This document shows, in pieces, positions 9,301 to 17,596 of a stretch of 33,369 nucleotides of DNA; the stretch's first letter is position 1, and every line of letters starts with the position of its first letter. The position numbers and the translations under genes were made by a program. The DNA comes from a bacterium (lineage in GTDB: Bacteria > UBP6 > UBA1177 > JAKLFG01), in the NCBI GenBank assembly GCA_022711315.1, contig JAKLFG010000026.1, positions 1 through 33,369 of the forward strand. The letters are read 5' to 3'. The notes beneath the pieces are model-generated. The model searched no databases. It was not told where the DNA came from and worked only from the letters and a program-made list of their open reading frames with translations.

Positions 9301-11799
9301 GTCGGTATCGCAGGTCCACGCGCAGTCGGCGGGAAGGGTCCAGCCGCCCAGCGTCGTGAAGGTGATGGTCACATTGGCGATGGTGTCGGTGCTGTTCGCC
9401 GGATTGGCGTTGTCGGTGTCACACTGCACCTCTTTCGAGTTGATGCAGAGGCCGCCGTCGAGGGCGTAGTCGGTGTCGCAGGTCCACGCGCAGAGGGCGG
9501 GAGCGGTCCAGCCACCGGCCGAGGTGTAGGTGATGGTCACATTGGCGATGGTGTCGCTGCTGTGCGCCGGGTTGCCGTTATCGGTGTCACACGGCACTTC
9601 CTTCGAGTTGATGCAGAGGCCGCCGTCGAGGGCGTAGTCGGTGTCGCAGGTCCACGCACAGTCGGCGGGAAGGGTCCAGCCATCGGCCGTCGTGTAGGTG
9701 ATCGTCACATTGGCGATCGTGTCACTGCTGTTGGCCGGGTTGGCGTTGTTGGTGTCACACTGCACCTCTTTCGAGTTGATGCAGGCGCCGCCTTCGAGGG
9801 CGTAGTCGGTGTCGCAGGTCCACGCACAGTCGGCGGGAAGAGTCCAGCCGCCGGCCGTCGTGTAGGTGATCGTCACATTGGCGATGGTGTCGCTGCTATG
9901 CGCCGGATTGCCGTTATCGGTGTCACACGGCACCTCCTTCGAGTTGATGCAGAGACCGCCTTCGAGAGTATAGTCGGTGTCACAGGTCCACGCACAGTCG
10001 GCGGGAGCGGTCCAGCCGCCCACTGTCGTGTAGGTGATGGTCACATTGGCGATGGTGTCGCTGCTGTTCGCCGGGTTATCATTGTCGGTGTCACACTGCA
10101 CTTCCTTCGAGTTGATGCAGAGACCGCCTTCCAGCGCGTAATCGGTGTCGCAGGTCCACGCACAGTCGGCGGGAGCGGTCCAGCCACCGGCGGTGGTGTA
10201 GGTGATCGTCACATTCGCGATGGTGTCGCTGCTGTTGGCCGGGTTGGCGTTATCGGTGTCACACTGCACCTCTTTCGAGTTGATGCAGAGACCGCCTTCC
10301 AGCGTGTAGTCGGTGTCGCAGGTCCAGGGACAGGTGTCGGCAGCGGGATCCCATGTACTGCCATCCCAAGTCTGGGTAAGATTGCCTGAGCCGTCGTACA
10401 CGCCGGTGGTGCTCCACGAGGCATTCAGCGGTAATGTGTTGGTGCAGGCAACGATCTGTGTGCCACCCGGGAACTGGTATCGGGCAATATAGCGGCTCGT
10501 CTTGTCGCCCGCCGTCACGAATGCCCCGCCGGCATAGAGGTTCGCGTCGCTTCCGTCGACCGCAAGAGCCCGTCCGTCAGCGCTCAGACCGGCGCCCAAG
10601 GACCCCCACGAGGTGCCGTCCCAGTGGGCGATACGGCTCGCCGCGACATCGCCGGTCAGAGTGGTAAAAGTACCGGCTCCGTAAAGCCCGGTGGACGAAA
10701 CAGCAAGGGCATACACGATCCCGTCGGTCATGCCGCCGCCGGTGAGGGCGCTCCACCCACTACCGTCCCACAGCGCGATGCGGCTCACGGTGCTTCCCCC
10801 CGCTGTCGTGAACTGACCGCCGGCATACAGCGTAGTACCATCAACGGCCAACGCATATACGATATCGTTCATACCCGATCCGAGTGCGCTCCACGCCGAC
10901 CCGCTCCAGCGGGCGATACGATTCGCCGCATTTCCACCCGCGGCGGTAAAATCACCGCCCGCGTACAAATCGGTTCCGGAAACGGCAAGCGCATAAACCG
11001 CATTGCCGGTAGTGATACCGGTACCGACCGCGCTCCAGGTCCCGCCACTTAATTGAGCTATGCGGTTGACCGTTATCGTGCTTGCACCGCCGCCGTAACG
11101 CTGTGTGGTAAAAACGCCGCCCGCATACAGCGTAGTACCGGAAACAGCGAGGGCATACACGGTGTCATTAAAACCGTTGTTGGTTCCCATGCCATTCCCC
11201 GCTATCGCCCAAGTGGCACCATCCCACAAAGCAATGCGATTCCTTGGGTTAGTTCCTATCGTGGTAAAACTCCCACCGGCATACAAATTGCCGCTTCCAT
11301 CCACGGCAAGTGCATAGACCGCGCCGTTATCGATACCGGTGCCCACTGCACTCCATGCCGTACCGTTCCACATAGCGACGCGGTTGGCCGCGACACCGTT
11401 TATCGTGGTGAAATCACCGCCGACATAGACATTGGTGCCTGAAACGGCCACCGCATAGATGGTGCTCGTCCCCGTTGTGTCACTATTCATCAAGAACCAG
11501 TTGTCGTCGAGGCCGGCCATCGGCTTAAAGGTCGGCAGGCCGTTCACATCGAGGATCATTTCAAATCCGCGCGGGTCGAACGAGCCGTCGATGAGCCGCG
11601 TGAAGTCGATGGTGCCGTCGTCGTTCAGGATGTCGTCGAGCGAACGAAGACCATCGGATGAAAAGTTTTCCGTACCGCTCAGCGCCAACTCATCGCCCAC
11701 CGCGTTGAGTTGCGGAACGGTCGTGCTCTCCTCCTGCCCGCCGCAGGCGATCAGAAAAAAGATCGGAAGGAACAGAAAAATAGGAACGATTCGGCTCAT
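6328..11799 (-). CDS. giant modular surface lipoprotein (beta-propeller, Cys-rich repeats, TD stalk)
   Basis: 1823 aa. The ATG at 11799 gives a lipoprotein signal ('FFLIAC|GGQ') with GGAGG six nt upstream; a longer in-frame start at 11856 would bury the signal. Order: a seven-blade propeller at ~110-445 ('YALAVSGTTLYAGGxFTT'); seven near-identical 56-residue Cys-rich repeats at ~490-881; a beta-sandwich module at ~895-1040 ('NNDEY'-like region, 'ARFSGDSGATWTYC'); more diverged Cys-rich repeats with EGF-like pieces to ~1480; a 'CxDDxECTDNSCDPVEGC' Cys-rich segment at ~1490-1555; a pre-peptidase-C-terminal-like beta domain at ~1565-1690; a VTDD[IV] pentapeptide stalk at ~1696-1783; and a C-terminus ending 'DKGCGCTMVF'. 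The Cys-rich part should be heavily disulfide-bonded. It is probably an outer-membrane-anchored, surface-exposed adhesin or structural protein. No catalytic motif was seen. Monocistronic, with its own promoter and terminator. Confidence 0.88.
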   Translation of the reverse strand: MSRIVPIFLFLPIFFLIACGGQEESTTVPQLNAVGDELALSGTENFSSDGLRSLDDILNDDGTIDFTRLIDGSFDPRGFEMILDVNGLPTFKPMAGLDDNWFLMNSDTTGTSTIYAVAVSGTNVYVGGDFTTINGVAANRVAMWNGTAWSAVGTGIDNGAVYALAVDGSGNLYAGGSFTTIGTNPRNRIALWDGATWAIAGNGMGTNNGFNDTVYALAVSGTTLYAGGVFTTQRYGGGASTITVNRIAQLSGGTWSAVGTGITTGNAVYALAVSGTDLYAGGDFTAAGGNAANRIARWSGSAWSALGSGMNDIVYALAVDGTTLYAGGQFTTAGGSTVSRIALWDGSGWSALTGGGMTDGIVYALAVSSTGLYGAGTFTTLTGDVAASRIAHWDGTSWGSLGAGLSADGRALAVDGSDANLYAGGAFVTAGDKTSRYIARYQFPGGTQIVACTNTLPLNASWSTTGVYDGSGNLTQTWDGSTWDPAADTCPWTCDTDYTLEGGLCINSKEVQCDTDNANPANSSDTIANVTITYTTAGGWTAPADCAWTCDTDYALEGGLCINSKEVQCDTDNDNPANSSDTIANVTITYTTVGGWTAPADCAWTCDTDYTLEGGLCINSKEVPCDTDNGNPAHSSDTIANVTITYTTAGGWTLPADCAWTCDTDYALEGGACINSKEVQCDTNNANPANSSDTIANVTITYTTADGWTLPADCAWTCDTDYALDGGLCINSKEVPCDTDNGNPAHSSDTIANVTITYTSAGGWTAPALCAWTCDTDYALDGGLCINSKEVQCDTDNANPANSTDTIANVTITFTTLGGWTLPADCAWTCDTDYTLEGGLCINSKEVNCAMNTEKPENSHDVMVPVTITYTSVGGWTAPATCDWACDGGYHWNETEMACLETLTIGWCNLQYPTDGSWLRGTVVDFYGRVYVAGLTDQTTEVDTVPQLIGQIGYGDAGTDASTWVAWMPIEPNPDNEISPDIGDNDEYMAMPPLGMAPGTYDSIARFSGDSGATWTYCNANREATEGYNGTYAGFPYLPEKNGHITVTSPCDDDPCGEPNRSVCTDANEDPFYTCSCDDDYALVEDACINSQEVDCAANTEKPANSHDIVVLVTIIYTTEEGWTSPADCAWECDTDYTEEGGLCINAKDVPCNENNDNPANSHDVVTDVTIHYAGGVWEDPALCVWECDATYHLKDGQCDPDTRNIACNNPEPLPENASWVADGAYLGDGTVDQTWDGTTYLPKRNVCPWDCNTDYTLEDGLCINSKDVDCAENTEKPINSQDIVKKVTVTYTTDGGWTTPAVCDWECQLDFALVEGACIDNMDVPCNANNDNPLHSTDVVIDVTIHYTTGGGWEAPELCEWDCDGGYAEDAYGFCNLIGGPCDPNPCVDEHKNVCADDGDGNPVCACNPHYTDNGDGLCVADTQIVPCLNTLPEYAVWIMIDMYSGTGELEQTWNGAGWAPLTDTCPWECGDGFFPNGAGTACIECLIDDDCGDNDVCTGTEICKEGFCVAGDPLDCADDNECTDNSCDPVEGCMVENNTASCEDGNELTENDVCDEGTCKGTLMLGVCGNAIAIGALPYTMTGDTTGRPNALEIYGEGCVGDIQPTADIVYEMTVETGVEYQIQVVPAAGADLAVNLIGACGASEPCLAMANDGGAGEVEYLTYTAAQSGTVFITIEGAGEYELSVGIVEMPDDDTIVTDDIVTDDIVTDDVVTDDVMTDDIVTDDVVTDDIVTDDVVTDDVVTDDVVTDDVVTDTVVTDKDTVVTDTVTTDKDTVVTDNETPDESTDELGDGLLDDSDLIQTDDIVGPKDDKGCGCTMVF
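6452..6712 (-). repeat. 15-bp coding repeat, VTDD[IV] stalk
   Basis: About twelve tandem pentapeptides of the type VTDD(I/V), then longer 'VVTDKDTVVTDT'-type units. The period is 15 bp with many near-identical copies, so copy number could vary in frame by slippage. It codes for a strongly acidic linker before the C-terminal 40 residues. Confidence 0.85.
9157..10332 (-). repeat. 7 x 168 bp tandem coding array (56-aa Cys-rich repeat)
   Basis: Anchors in the plus-strand text (the 'acac(t/g)g' of the KEV(Q/P)C codons) fall at 9421, 9589, 9757, 9925, 10093 and 10261, each exactly 168 bp apart. Extending by cysteine codons gives 1176 bp, seven units. Each unit carries 'CAWTCDTDYxLEGGLCINS' and then 'VTITYT'. 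The seventh unit (nearest 9157) is diverged. Confidence 0.93.
10480..11466 (-). repeat. seven-blade propeller repeats of the giant lipoprotein
   Basis: Seven copies of a 42-52 residue unit with 'VYALAVxGTxLYAGGxFTT' and 'RIAxWxGxxWSALGxG'. Seven units fit one closed beta-propeller. The sequence differs from the SBBP type at the left end of the window. Confidence 0.82.
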
Positions 11800-11851
11800 G
11801 ACCGGCCTCCATACCATGGTTATTTGGGTAACTCCCCAATAGTTGAGAAGA

Positions 11852-11879
11852 AACATACCCCAAAAAATCTTTTTTGCAA
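11852..11879 (-). promoter_or_regulatory. putative promoter of the giant lipoprotein gene
   Basis: Minus strand: TTGCAA, 16 bp (A-rich then T-rich), TATGTT. The predicted transcript start is near 11845, giving a leader of about 45 nt before the ATG at 11799. Confidence 0.5.
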
Positions 11880-11982
11880 GAAAATGAAGACCGCTGTATC
11901 TAAAAAAAATGGAACTCTAACAGGGCGCTCTCCCCCTTTCCCCCTCTTATGACACCTCAGTCCATAAACGACTCATAAATTC

Positions 11983-12010
11983 TTGACTGTCTTTCATCTT
12001 TTGGTATCAT
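11983..12010 (+). promoter_or_regulatory. putative promoter of the barrel/lipoprotein operon
   Basis: TTGACT, 16 bp, TATCAT, followed by CGCGCC. The predicted start of transcription is near 12017, about 26 nt before the ATG at 12043. Confidence 0.65.
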
Positions 12011-12042
12011 CGCGCCACTGATAAACGACGATCCGAGGGATC

Positions 12043-13725
12043 ATGCGGCTCTTTACCTGTTGCGCCATGTGCGTTTTCGCACTTCTCCCCGCCCTCCTTT
12101 CCGCCAATCCGACCCGCGAACTCATCGGCACCGCCGAGGGGACCAACCCCTTCAGCGCCCGCATACTCCCGCAGGGTCCCGAGACCGCCTATTACAACCC
12201 GGCGCTTTTGCTCGATGTCAAGGACAATGTCACCATCTCTTTCTCCTACCTGTATCAGGGGCTTGGCATAACGCTTTTCGACCGTCCCGCCGGGAGCGAC
12301 ATCCTTGGCGACATGAACGCGAACGGCGGCTTTGGATCGGGCATCTACCTCGGGCGGGTCGTCCGCGACGGCAAGCCGGACCGGCAACTTCCCTTCAAGG
12401 CCCAGCCGACCGGGGTGCTCGCCGGTCGCGGCTCCGAAAGCCCTGAGGCCCACGGGTACTACGCCACGGTCGGCGCGGTCGGCGCCATCATCGAGGAGTG
12501 GCTCTCGCTCGGGTTCACGATGATACTGCCGCTCACCGAACTGCAGGGTCAGCGGTCTTTCTTTGTCGACGAGCGCGAGGCGAACTTCTCCAATTCGCTC
12601 CACTACGAACTGTACGGCGACCGCCTGCAGGGTTTCTCGATAACGCTTGGTCTGGGCGGGCGCTTGTACTGGGAGTGGCTCACCGCCGGGGTGGGGGTGT
12701 CGCTCATCAACAGTACGCAGATAACGGCCGAGGCCTATGTCCCCGACGCCGCCCGCAACGAGAAGGATGTCCTCGCCCGCTCCAGCATCGGTCTGCGGGC
12801 GACGCCGCACTTCGCGATAGCCGCCCGGCCGTGGGAGAAACTGCGCATCGCCGCGACGCTCCATCTCTCCTCGCACAACGAGATAGATTCCGACATCGAC
12901 ATGGATTTCTGGCGGATGCAGGGACCCATGGAGCGGTCGGTCGGCGAGAGCGCCTTTTCGATAGTCCACGCCTACCTGCCGCTCAACCTGTCGCTCGCCT
13001 TCGCGCTCGGCCGGTTCGACCTCGACGGGCTGGGGCTTACCGCGACGCTCACCGGCTCCTACGAACGGTGGAGCGACTACCGCAACCGGCAGAACGCCCG
13101 GCCACAGGACAATTATTACTGGGACTACGATCTCGAAACGGAATATATCGACGAAACCACCGATCAGCCATCGATCCTCTACGGCGGCTTCGTGAAAGAG
13201 ACGATACCCGGCTTCGCGTGGAAGGACATCTTCAAGGCGGCGGTCGGCGTCGCGATGGACTACGACAAGAACAAGTGGGGGCTCGATGTCGCCTTCACGC
13301 CGAGCCCGGTGCCGGAACAGAGCGGTCGGACCAACTATGTGGACAACCACCGCCTCTCGTTCGGCGGCGGCTACTCCCGGAACTGGGAGATAGGCGACTA
13401 CTCGTTCGACACCGGCGTCGGGGTGCAATGTCATTACCTGTTCTACCGGACGCAGAATAAGGTGACCGGCGTGCCGGCGACCGCGTCGGCCACCAAGACC
13501 GGCACCGGCAAAAGCGGCACGGTGGTGGATGAGTTCCCCGAATCGGTGAGCGACTACGACGGCACGCATCTCGTGGAATCGGACGGGTTCCAGACGAACA
13601 ACCCCGGGTACCCCGGCTACAAGAGCGGCGGCGTGCTGGTCGGCGCGGGGGTATGGCTCACCTTCTACCTCGACAAGAAAAAAGAGGAAGACCCCAAGGA
13701 CAAGGATATGGAGAAAAAGGAATGA
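12043..13725 (+). CDS. outer-membrane beta-barrel protein, FadL/PorV-like
   Basis: 560 aa with a signal peptide ('CVFALLPALLSA|NP'). The mature N-terminus, 'GTAEGTNPFSARILP' then 'ETAYYNPALL', resembles the start of FadL/OmpP1-type transport barrels, where 'xFYNPAxL' is conserved. The rest alternates polar and aromatic residues in strand-like stretches, with 'GLGGRLYWEWLTAGVGVSL' and a late 'GVLVGAGVWLTFYLDKKK', followed by a charged Lys/Glu tail rather than a terminal aromatic residue. It probably sits in the outer membrane and may carry hydrophobic or other small molecules. GAGGG lies only about four nt before the ATG. Its stop overlaps the next ATG (ATGA), so the following lipoprotein is likely translationally coupled and may be its partner. 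Confidence 0.8.
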   Translation: MRLFTCCAMCVFALLPALLSANPTRELIGTAEGTNPFSARILPQGPETAYYNPALLLDVKDNVTISFSYLYQGLGITLFDRPAGSDILGDMNANGGFGSGIYLGRVVRDGKPDRQLPFKAQPTGVLAGRGSESPEAHGYYATVGAVGAIIEEWLSLGFTMILPLTELQGQRSFFVDEREANFSNSLHYELYGDRLQGFSITLGLGGRLYWEWLTAGVGVSLINSTQITAEAYVPDAARNEKDVLARSSIGLRATPHFAIAARPWEKLRIAATLHLSSHNEIDSDIDMDFWRMQGPMERSVGESAFSIVHAYLPLNLSLAFALGRFDLDGLGLTATLTGSYERWSDYRNRQNARPQDNYYWDYDLETEYIDETTDQPSILYGGFVKETIPGFAWKDIFKAAVGVAMDYDKNKWGLDVAFTPSPVPEQSGRTNYVDNHRLSFGGGYSRNWEIGDYSFDTGVGVQCHYLFYRTQNKVTGVPATASATKTGTGKSGTVVDEFPESVSDYDGTHLVESDGFQTNNPGYPGYKSGGVLVGAGVWLTFYLDKKKEEDPKDKDMEKKE

Positions 13726-14750
13726 AAAAAGCGTCTGTGCTTTTCTGCACCGTACTCTTCATCGTTTCGTGCGGTGACGAGTCCACCGGTCCGCAGACCG
13801 ACACGAACACCGCCCCCGACGAGTCGGCGGTGACCGATGAGTCCGTGACCGACGAAACGGTGGTCGACGAGGACACCGCCGTCATCGATGAGGGGGCCAA
13901 CGACGATCAGACCGATCAGTCGGATCCCACCGATCCGTCGGATCAGACGATCGTCCCCGATGACACGACCGATGGACTGCTGTCCGACGAGGATACGGAC
14001 GGCGAGGTGCCGGACGATACCGATCCCGACTGCCAGCCGGGCGCCTACCCCGAGGTCTGCGGTGATTGGGCCCAACAGATGATATTCACCGCCACCGCGA
14101 AGGTCGCCGGGTTCGATGCCGCGACCGCCGAGATACGGACGCTCTTCCGGATGACCCAGCGCCAGCAGGGCGGTCACCTCTGGGTCGACTCGAAGATATG
14201 CCATATCATCATCGAGAACAAAACGGCGCTCAACCCGATAAAGATACTGATGCCGCAGTCGTTCGCCGATTCGCTCATCATGCTTTACAAAGAGGCCGAC
14301 ATCGAACTTGACGGCACCTACTATCAGGCGCCCTATTGGGAACTCCGTTCGATAAAGCAGTCGATACTGCCCGCCGACCCCGGCACCTACGAACTGCCGA
14401 CCGAGCCGACCGACCCCGATGTCGAGGATTGGGACAACGACACCATCCCGGGTCTTCGGGTCAATGTCAACGCCGGCCTGTCGAACGGGGTGACCCACAT
14501 CGTCGAGAAATCGTCGTCCGAACTCTGGGGCACGGTGAAGGGGACCGGCGATACGCAGACCATCGACGGCACCGTTCATTGGACCGACAAACAGGTGGTC
14601 CTCTCGACCGACAATGTGCTGTTCAAAGGCGGCGCGCAGAATGTCATCAAGGAGGAGGGGCCCAACATCTGGCGGCAGAAACGGATACCGGCCGGATGGA
14701 CCTGCGCCGATGTCATGGCGAACGGCGATACGCTCTTCCCGCCGCTCTGA
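13722..14750 (+). CDS. lipoprotein with Asp/Thr-rich tether, unknown function
   Basis: 342 aa. The ATG at 13722 overlaps the upstream stop by 4 nt and has GGAG eight nt in front; the frame is open upstream, but that part lies inside the barrel gene. The signal peptide ends in the lipobox 'FIVSC|GD'. Residues ~20-100 are an acidic tether rich in Asp, Thr and Glu ('VTDESVTDETVVDED'). A compact domain follows from ~103 ('CQPGAYPEVCGDW', 'ATAKVAGFDAATAEIRTLFRMTQ') to the end, with four Cys (two near the domain start, one central, one near the C-terminus) and beta-rich stretches. No family was recognised. Gene coupling suggests it works with the barrel at the outer membrane. It converges on recR with 9 bp between stops. 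Confidence 0.82.
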   Translation: MKKASVLFCTVLFIVSCGDESTGPQTDTNTAPDESAVTDESVTDETVVDEDTAVIDEGANDDQTDQSDPTDPSDQTIVPDDTTDGLLSDEDTDGEVPDDTDPDCQPGAYPEVCGDWAQQMIFTATAKVAGFDAATAEIRTLFRMTQRQQGGHLWVDSKICHIIIENKTALNPIKILMPQSFADSLIMLYKEADIELDGTYYQAPYWELRSIKQSILPADPGTYELPTEPTDPDVEDWDNDTIPGLRVNVNAGLSNGVTHIVEKSSSELWGTVKGTGDTQTIDGTVHWTDKQVVLSTDNVLFKGGAQNVIKEEGPNIWRQKRIPAGWTCADVMANGDTLFPPL

Positions 14751-14759
14751 TATCCTAAC

Positions 14760-15359
14760 TTATTCCGACAGCCCTGAAGACACCTTGACCCGTTCGGCGA
14801 TCGCGTTGCCGACCGTCTTCCGATCGAGATATTCGACCTTCGACCCCGACGGGATGCCCCGCGCGATACGGGTCAGCGTGACGCGGGTCGGCGCCAAGAG
14901 TTCGTGCAGGTAGTGTATCGTCGCCTCCCCCTCGATGGTGGCCGGCAGAGCGAGGATGACCTCCGCGATGCCGCCCGCCTCGACGCGTTCCTTGAGCGGT
15001 TCCGCGTTCAGATCCTCCGGCAGGATACCCTCGAGCGGCGCGATGAGCCCGCCGAGCAGGTGGTAGGAGCCGGTGAACTGTCCCGTCCGTTCGATGCCGA
15101 GCAGGTCGGAGAAATTCTCGACGACGCAGATGACGCTGTGTTCCCTGCCGCAGTTCGGGCAGGAGGCGCTCTTTTCGGTGAACCAGCCGCATCGCGGGCA
15201 GGGGTCGGTGAGCGAGAGCGTCGCGACGAGTTCGTCGAGAGCGGCGCGTGCCGCGGTATCCTGCAGGAGCGTGAAGGCGATCTTCTCCGCCTGCCGCTGG
15301 CTCACGCCGGGCAGGGCGCGGAGCGACCGGACGAGTTGCCGGATGATGCCATGGTCCAT
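14760..15359 (-). CDS. recR: recombination protein RecR
   Basis: 199 aa, full family length. The N-terminal helix-hairpin-helix region ('LRALPGVSQRQAEKIAF'), a four-Cys zinc finger ('CPRCGWFTEKSASCPNC') and a Toprim domain ('ICVVENFSDLLGIERTG', 'YHLLGGLIAPLEGI') are in the usual order, with the C-terminal 'LTRIARGIPSGSKVEYLD' region. RecR acts with RecO and RecF to load RecA at gapped DNA. It is the last gene of the minus-strand run, 7 bp after the upstream stop. recR often follows dnaX and a YbaB gene; neither is here. Confidence 0.97.
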   Translation of the reverse strand: MDHGIIRQLVRSLRALPGVSQRQAEKIAFTLLQDTAARAALDELVATLSLTDPCPRCGWFTEKSASCPNCGREHSVICVVENFSDLLGIERTGQFTGSYHLLGGLIAPLEGILPEDLNAEPLKERVEAGGIAEVILALPATIEGEATIHYLHELLAPTRVTLTRIARGIPSGSKVEYLDRKTVGNAIAERVKVSSGLSE

Positions 15360-15366
15360 GGGGCGG

Positions 15367-16980
15367 CTATTGCTGGATGCTCGTCCCCGGCTTCACCTCG
15401 ACCGGGTACCAGCGGAAGTTGTCGAGTATGACCTCCGAATCGAGGACATGGTCGAGCGCGTCCCATATCGCGAACCGGAGCGTTATCTCCTCGCCCGGCA
15501 CCACATTGCCCTTCGTGACGAGCCAGCCGGTCGCGCCGTTCTTGTCGTCGCCGTCGTAGAGCCCCGTGCCGGTCAGTTCGTCGGGGCCGAGCGTGCAGAA
15601 CTGCGCGTAATTCTTACCCGGGGTATAGCCGCACTCGAGGATGCCGCCCTGACAGCAGACGCGGAAGAGCCCCGCCGGCGCGAGATTGATGCCGACCGGA
15701 TTTCCCGCCTCGTCCATCGCGAGGTTCTTGTCGGCCGGGTTGGCGAGGTTCGGGTCGCTTGAGGTGTAGGTCGAATCAAGGAGTGCCACGAAGAAGTCGT
15801 TGTACTCGCACACATATTCGGGGAACTCGCGGCTCGAGAAATAGATGTCGACACTGAAGGATCGCGCGTTCAGCGGCACCTTGACCTTGACCTGCAACAT
15901 CACCGGGTCGTTGAGAGGCTCTTTGCCCGGATCGCCCGCCGCGCCGCAGGAGGGGGAACTGGGGAACTTGCTCCCGTTGGCGGTGTACCAGTCGGTCGGC
16001 GCGTTGGAGCGGGTGCACATGAATTCGGTCGAGGTCCCGTCGGGATTGGCCGCAGAGGCCGGTATCGGATCGTCGGCGATGCCGGAGGCCATCATGAAGA
16101 ACCGTTCGCCTTCGTGAGGGATTATCACGCTACCGAACTTCGGGAGTATCGCGTAGGAATCGGGGTTGGGCGGTGTCGCGGTACAATCCAGCATGATGGG
16201 GTTCCCGCTCCCGTCGGTCCCGGTCTGCACCTGAAAGACCTGACTCTCGGTGGTCCCGTCGGGGAAGAGCATCCCGGCGCTCACGAGCCCGTAGTCCTTT
16301 CCCTCCTCGGGCGGGCAGATGCCTATCGACCGCGCCATCTCCAGCGGGTCGGTCGAATCCTCGGCGAGCCCGGTGTCGCACGATACGACCTCGTCCACCT
16401 GATCGTTGCAGTTGTCGTCTATCTGGTTGTCGGGAAAATCGTAGGCGCCGGGGTTGACGAGCGCGGGGGTGGTGCATTCCGAGGTGAACTCACAGCAATC
16501 GCCGGTGCAGTAGGTGTACCCGTCGCCGTCATAGTCATCGGTGTTATCCTCGGTGCCGTCCTCGCCGTCGCAGTTCTCGTCGATGTCGTTGTGGCAGATC
16601 TCGGGTTGCGGAAGGACCTCGCCTTCGCAGGGGCCCCAGTAGCCGCTCGCACCGCAGGTGGCGAGCCCCGCCTTGCAGATGCCGCGGTCGCGGGTGCCGC
16701 TCGGTCCGTGGTAGCATTCGTCGGTCTTGCCCGGCTCGCATTGGATGAGACTCTCCACATCGGGGAGTTCCTCGGTCTGCAACTGGTCGCCGTCGCTTTC
16801 CAGCCCGTCGGTCGCGCCGTCGCCGCCCGTTTCGTCGGGGTTCTGGATGTCGTCGGCGTTCCCCGCCGTGTCGGCGCCGCCGAGATCGTCGGTGCCGGGG
16901 TCGTCCTCCTCGGGAGAGGAACAGGAAAAGAGAGAGAGCGCGATAACGACCATCGCGATACATAACCGCCGTGCCTGCAT
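15367..16980 (-). CDS. lipoprotein with MopE-like motif and choice-of-anchor-L-like domain
   Basis: 537 aa. The ATG at 16980 has GGAGG seven nt upstream and gives a lipoprotein signal ('LSLFSC|SSPEED'); the longer frame to 17178 lacks any signal and overlaps the neighbour. An acidic tether covers ~20-80. Cys-rich MopE-type segments follow at ~85-200 ('ICHNDIDENCDGEDG', 'NQIDDNCNDQVDE'), acidic motifs that probably bind metal ions. The remainder has the marks of a choice-of-anchor-L domain as seen in myxobacterial surface proteins: 'YGLVSAGMLFPDG', 'FSVDIYFSSREFPEYV', and near the end 'LRFAIWDALDHVLDSEVIL'. It is probably surface-exposed. Nothing in the sequence ties its function to recR or the HD-GYP gene beyond operon position. 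Confidence 0.83.
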   Translation of the reverse strand: MQARRLCIAMVVIALSLFSCSSPEEDDPGTDDLGGADTAGNADDIQNPDETGGDGATDGLESDGDQLQTEELPDVESLIQCEPGKTDECYHGPSGTRDRGICKAGLATCGASGYWGPCEGEVLPQPEICHNDIDENCDGEDGTEDNTDDYDGDGYTYCTGDCCEFTSECTTPALVNPGAYDFPDNQIDDNCNDQVDEVVSCDTGLAEDSTDPLEMARSIGICPPEEGKDYGLVSAGMLFPDGTTESQVFQVQTGTDGSGNPIMLDCTATPPNPDSYAILPKFGSVIIPHEGERFFMMASGIADDPIPASAANPDGTSTEFMCTRSNAPTDWYTANGSKFPSSPSCGAAGDPGKEPLNDPVMLQVKVKVPLNARSFSVDIYFSSREFPEYVCEYNDFFVALLDSTYTSSDPNLANPADKNLAMDEAGNPVGINLAPAGLFRVCCQGGILECGYTPGKNYAQFCTLGPDELTGTGLYDGDDKNGATGWLVTKGNVVPGEEITLRFAIWDALDHVLDSEVILDNFRWYPVEVKPGTSIQQ

Positions 16981-17003
16981 GGTGACGCCTCCGTGCCGCT
17001 TTT

Positions 17004-17594
17004 TTATTTCATCCGTTTTGCCGCCGCCAGTTCCGATTCGAGCGCCTGAAAGGTCTCGGACTCGGTCTGCGCTATCCCGTCCAGCGCCTTCGAGAGTTCC
17101 CCGTTGGCGCGCGCGAATATCGAAAGTGTCTTTTTCCGGTCCTTGAGCCCGACCGTGCTGTTGCGCGCCGCATTCCAATCGTTGTAGGCGGCGCCCAGAT
17201 GCTGGATGAGCACCTGCAGCGAGGTGATCTTGGCCTTGTGCTTGGCGTAGGTCTCATCCTTCCACTTCTTGTCCATCCCCTGATAGTGCTTCTGATTCCA
17301 TTTCTGCTTGTAGTAGGCGACCAGTTTCTGCACCAGATCGTTGCAGTTCCGCATGCGGTGGTCGAGGTCGGTGATGAGTTTCGCGGCCGTCGCGAACTCG
17401 GCGGCGCCGGTCGAACTCCTGAGCGTGTGCATCTCGGCGACGGTGCGGTCATACTCGGCGTGTCCCTGCCGTACCTGTTCGTGGGTGAAATACCCCTCGT
17501 TGTGGAAGAGTTTCGCCTCGGTGGAATCCTCCGCCGCGCGGACCGTTACGGCTGCCAGTGCGATGAAGAGGAAGAAGAAGGAACGGTGTACCAT
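17004..17594 (-). CDS. secreted helical protein, unknown function
   Basis: 196 aa. The signal peptide ('FFFLFIALAAVTVRA|AE') is followed by an almost wholly alpha-helical, highly charged mature part with one Cys and repeated Lys/Gln/His-rich stretches ('YYKQKWNQKHYQGMDKKW'), suggesting coiled-coil or helical-bundle structure in the periplasm. It starts 2 bp after the HD-GYP stop with GGGGAGG about ten nt before the ATG, and ends 23 bp before the next lipoprotein. No family was recognised. Its position between HD-GYP and a lipoprotein may hint at an envelope role, but this is weak. Confidence 0.75.
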   Translation of the reverse strand: MVHRSFFFLFIALAAVTVRAAEDSTEAKLFHNEGYFTHEQVRQGHAEYDRTVAEMHTLRSSTGAAEFATAAKLITDLDHRMRNCNDLVQKLVAYYKQKWNQKHYQGMDKKWKDETYAKHKAKITSLQVLIQHLGAAYNDWNAARNSTVGLKDRKKTLSIFARANGELSKALDGIAQTESETFQALESELAAAKRMK

Positions 17595-17596
17595 GC

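Noticed and set aside
9157..10332. CRISPR-like or satellite array
   Set aside because: The 168-bp units are contiguous, in frame, with no unique spacers, and encode a conserved Cys-rich peptide.
8959..10389. 476-codon plus-strand frame with repeated 'VVGVAGPRTVGG' units
   Set aside because: It is the antisense reading of the 168-bp coding array; the repeats come from the lipoprotein gene, which has a signal peptide, conserved cysteines, a promoter and a terminator.
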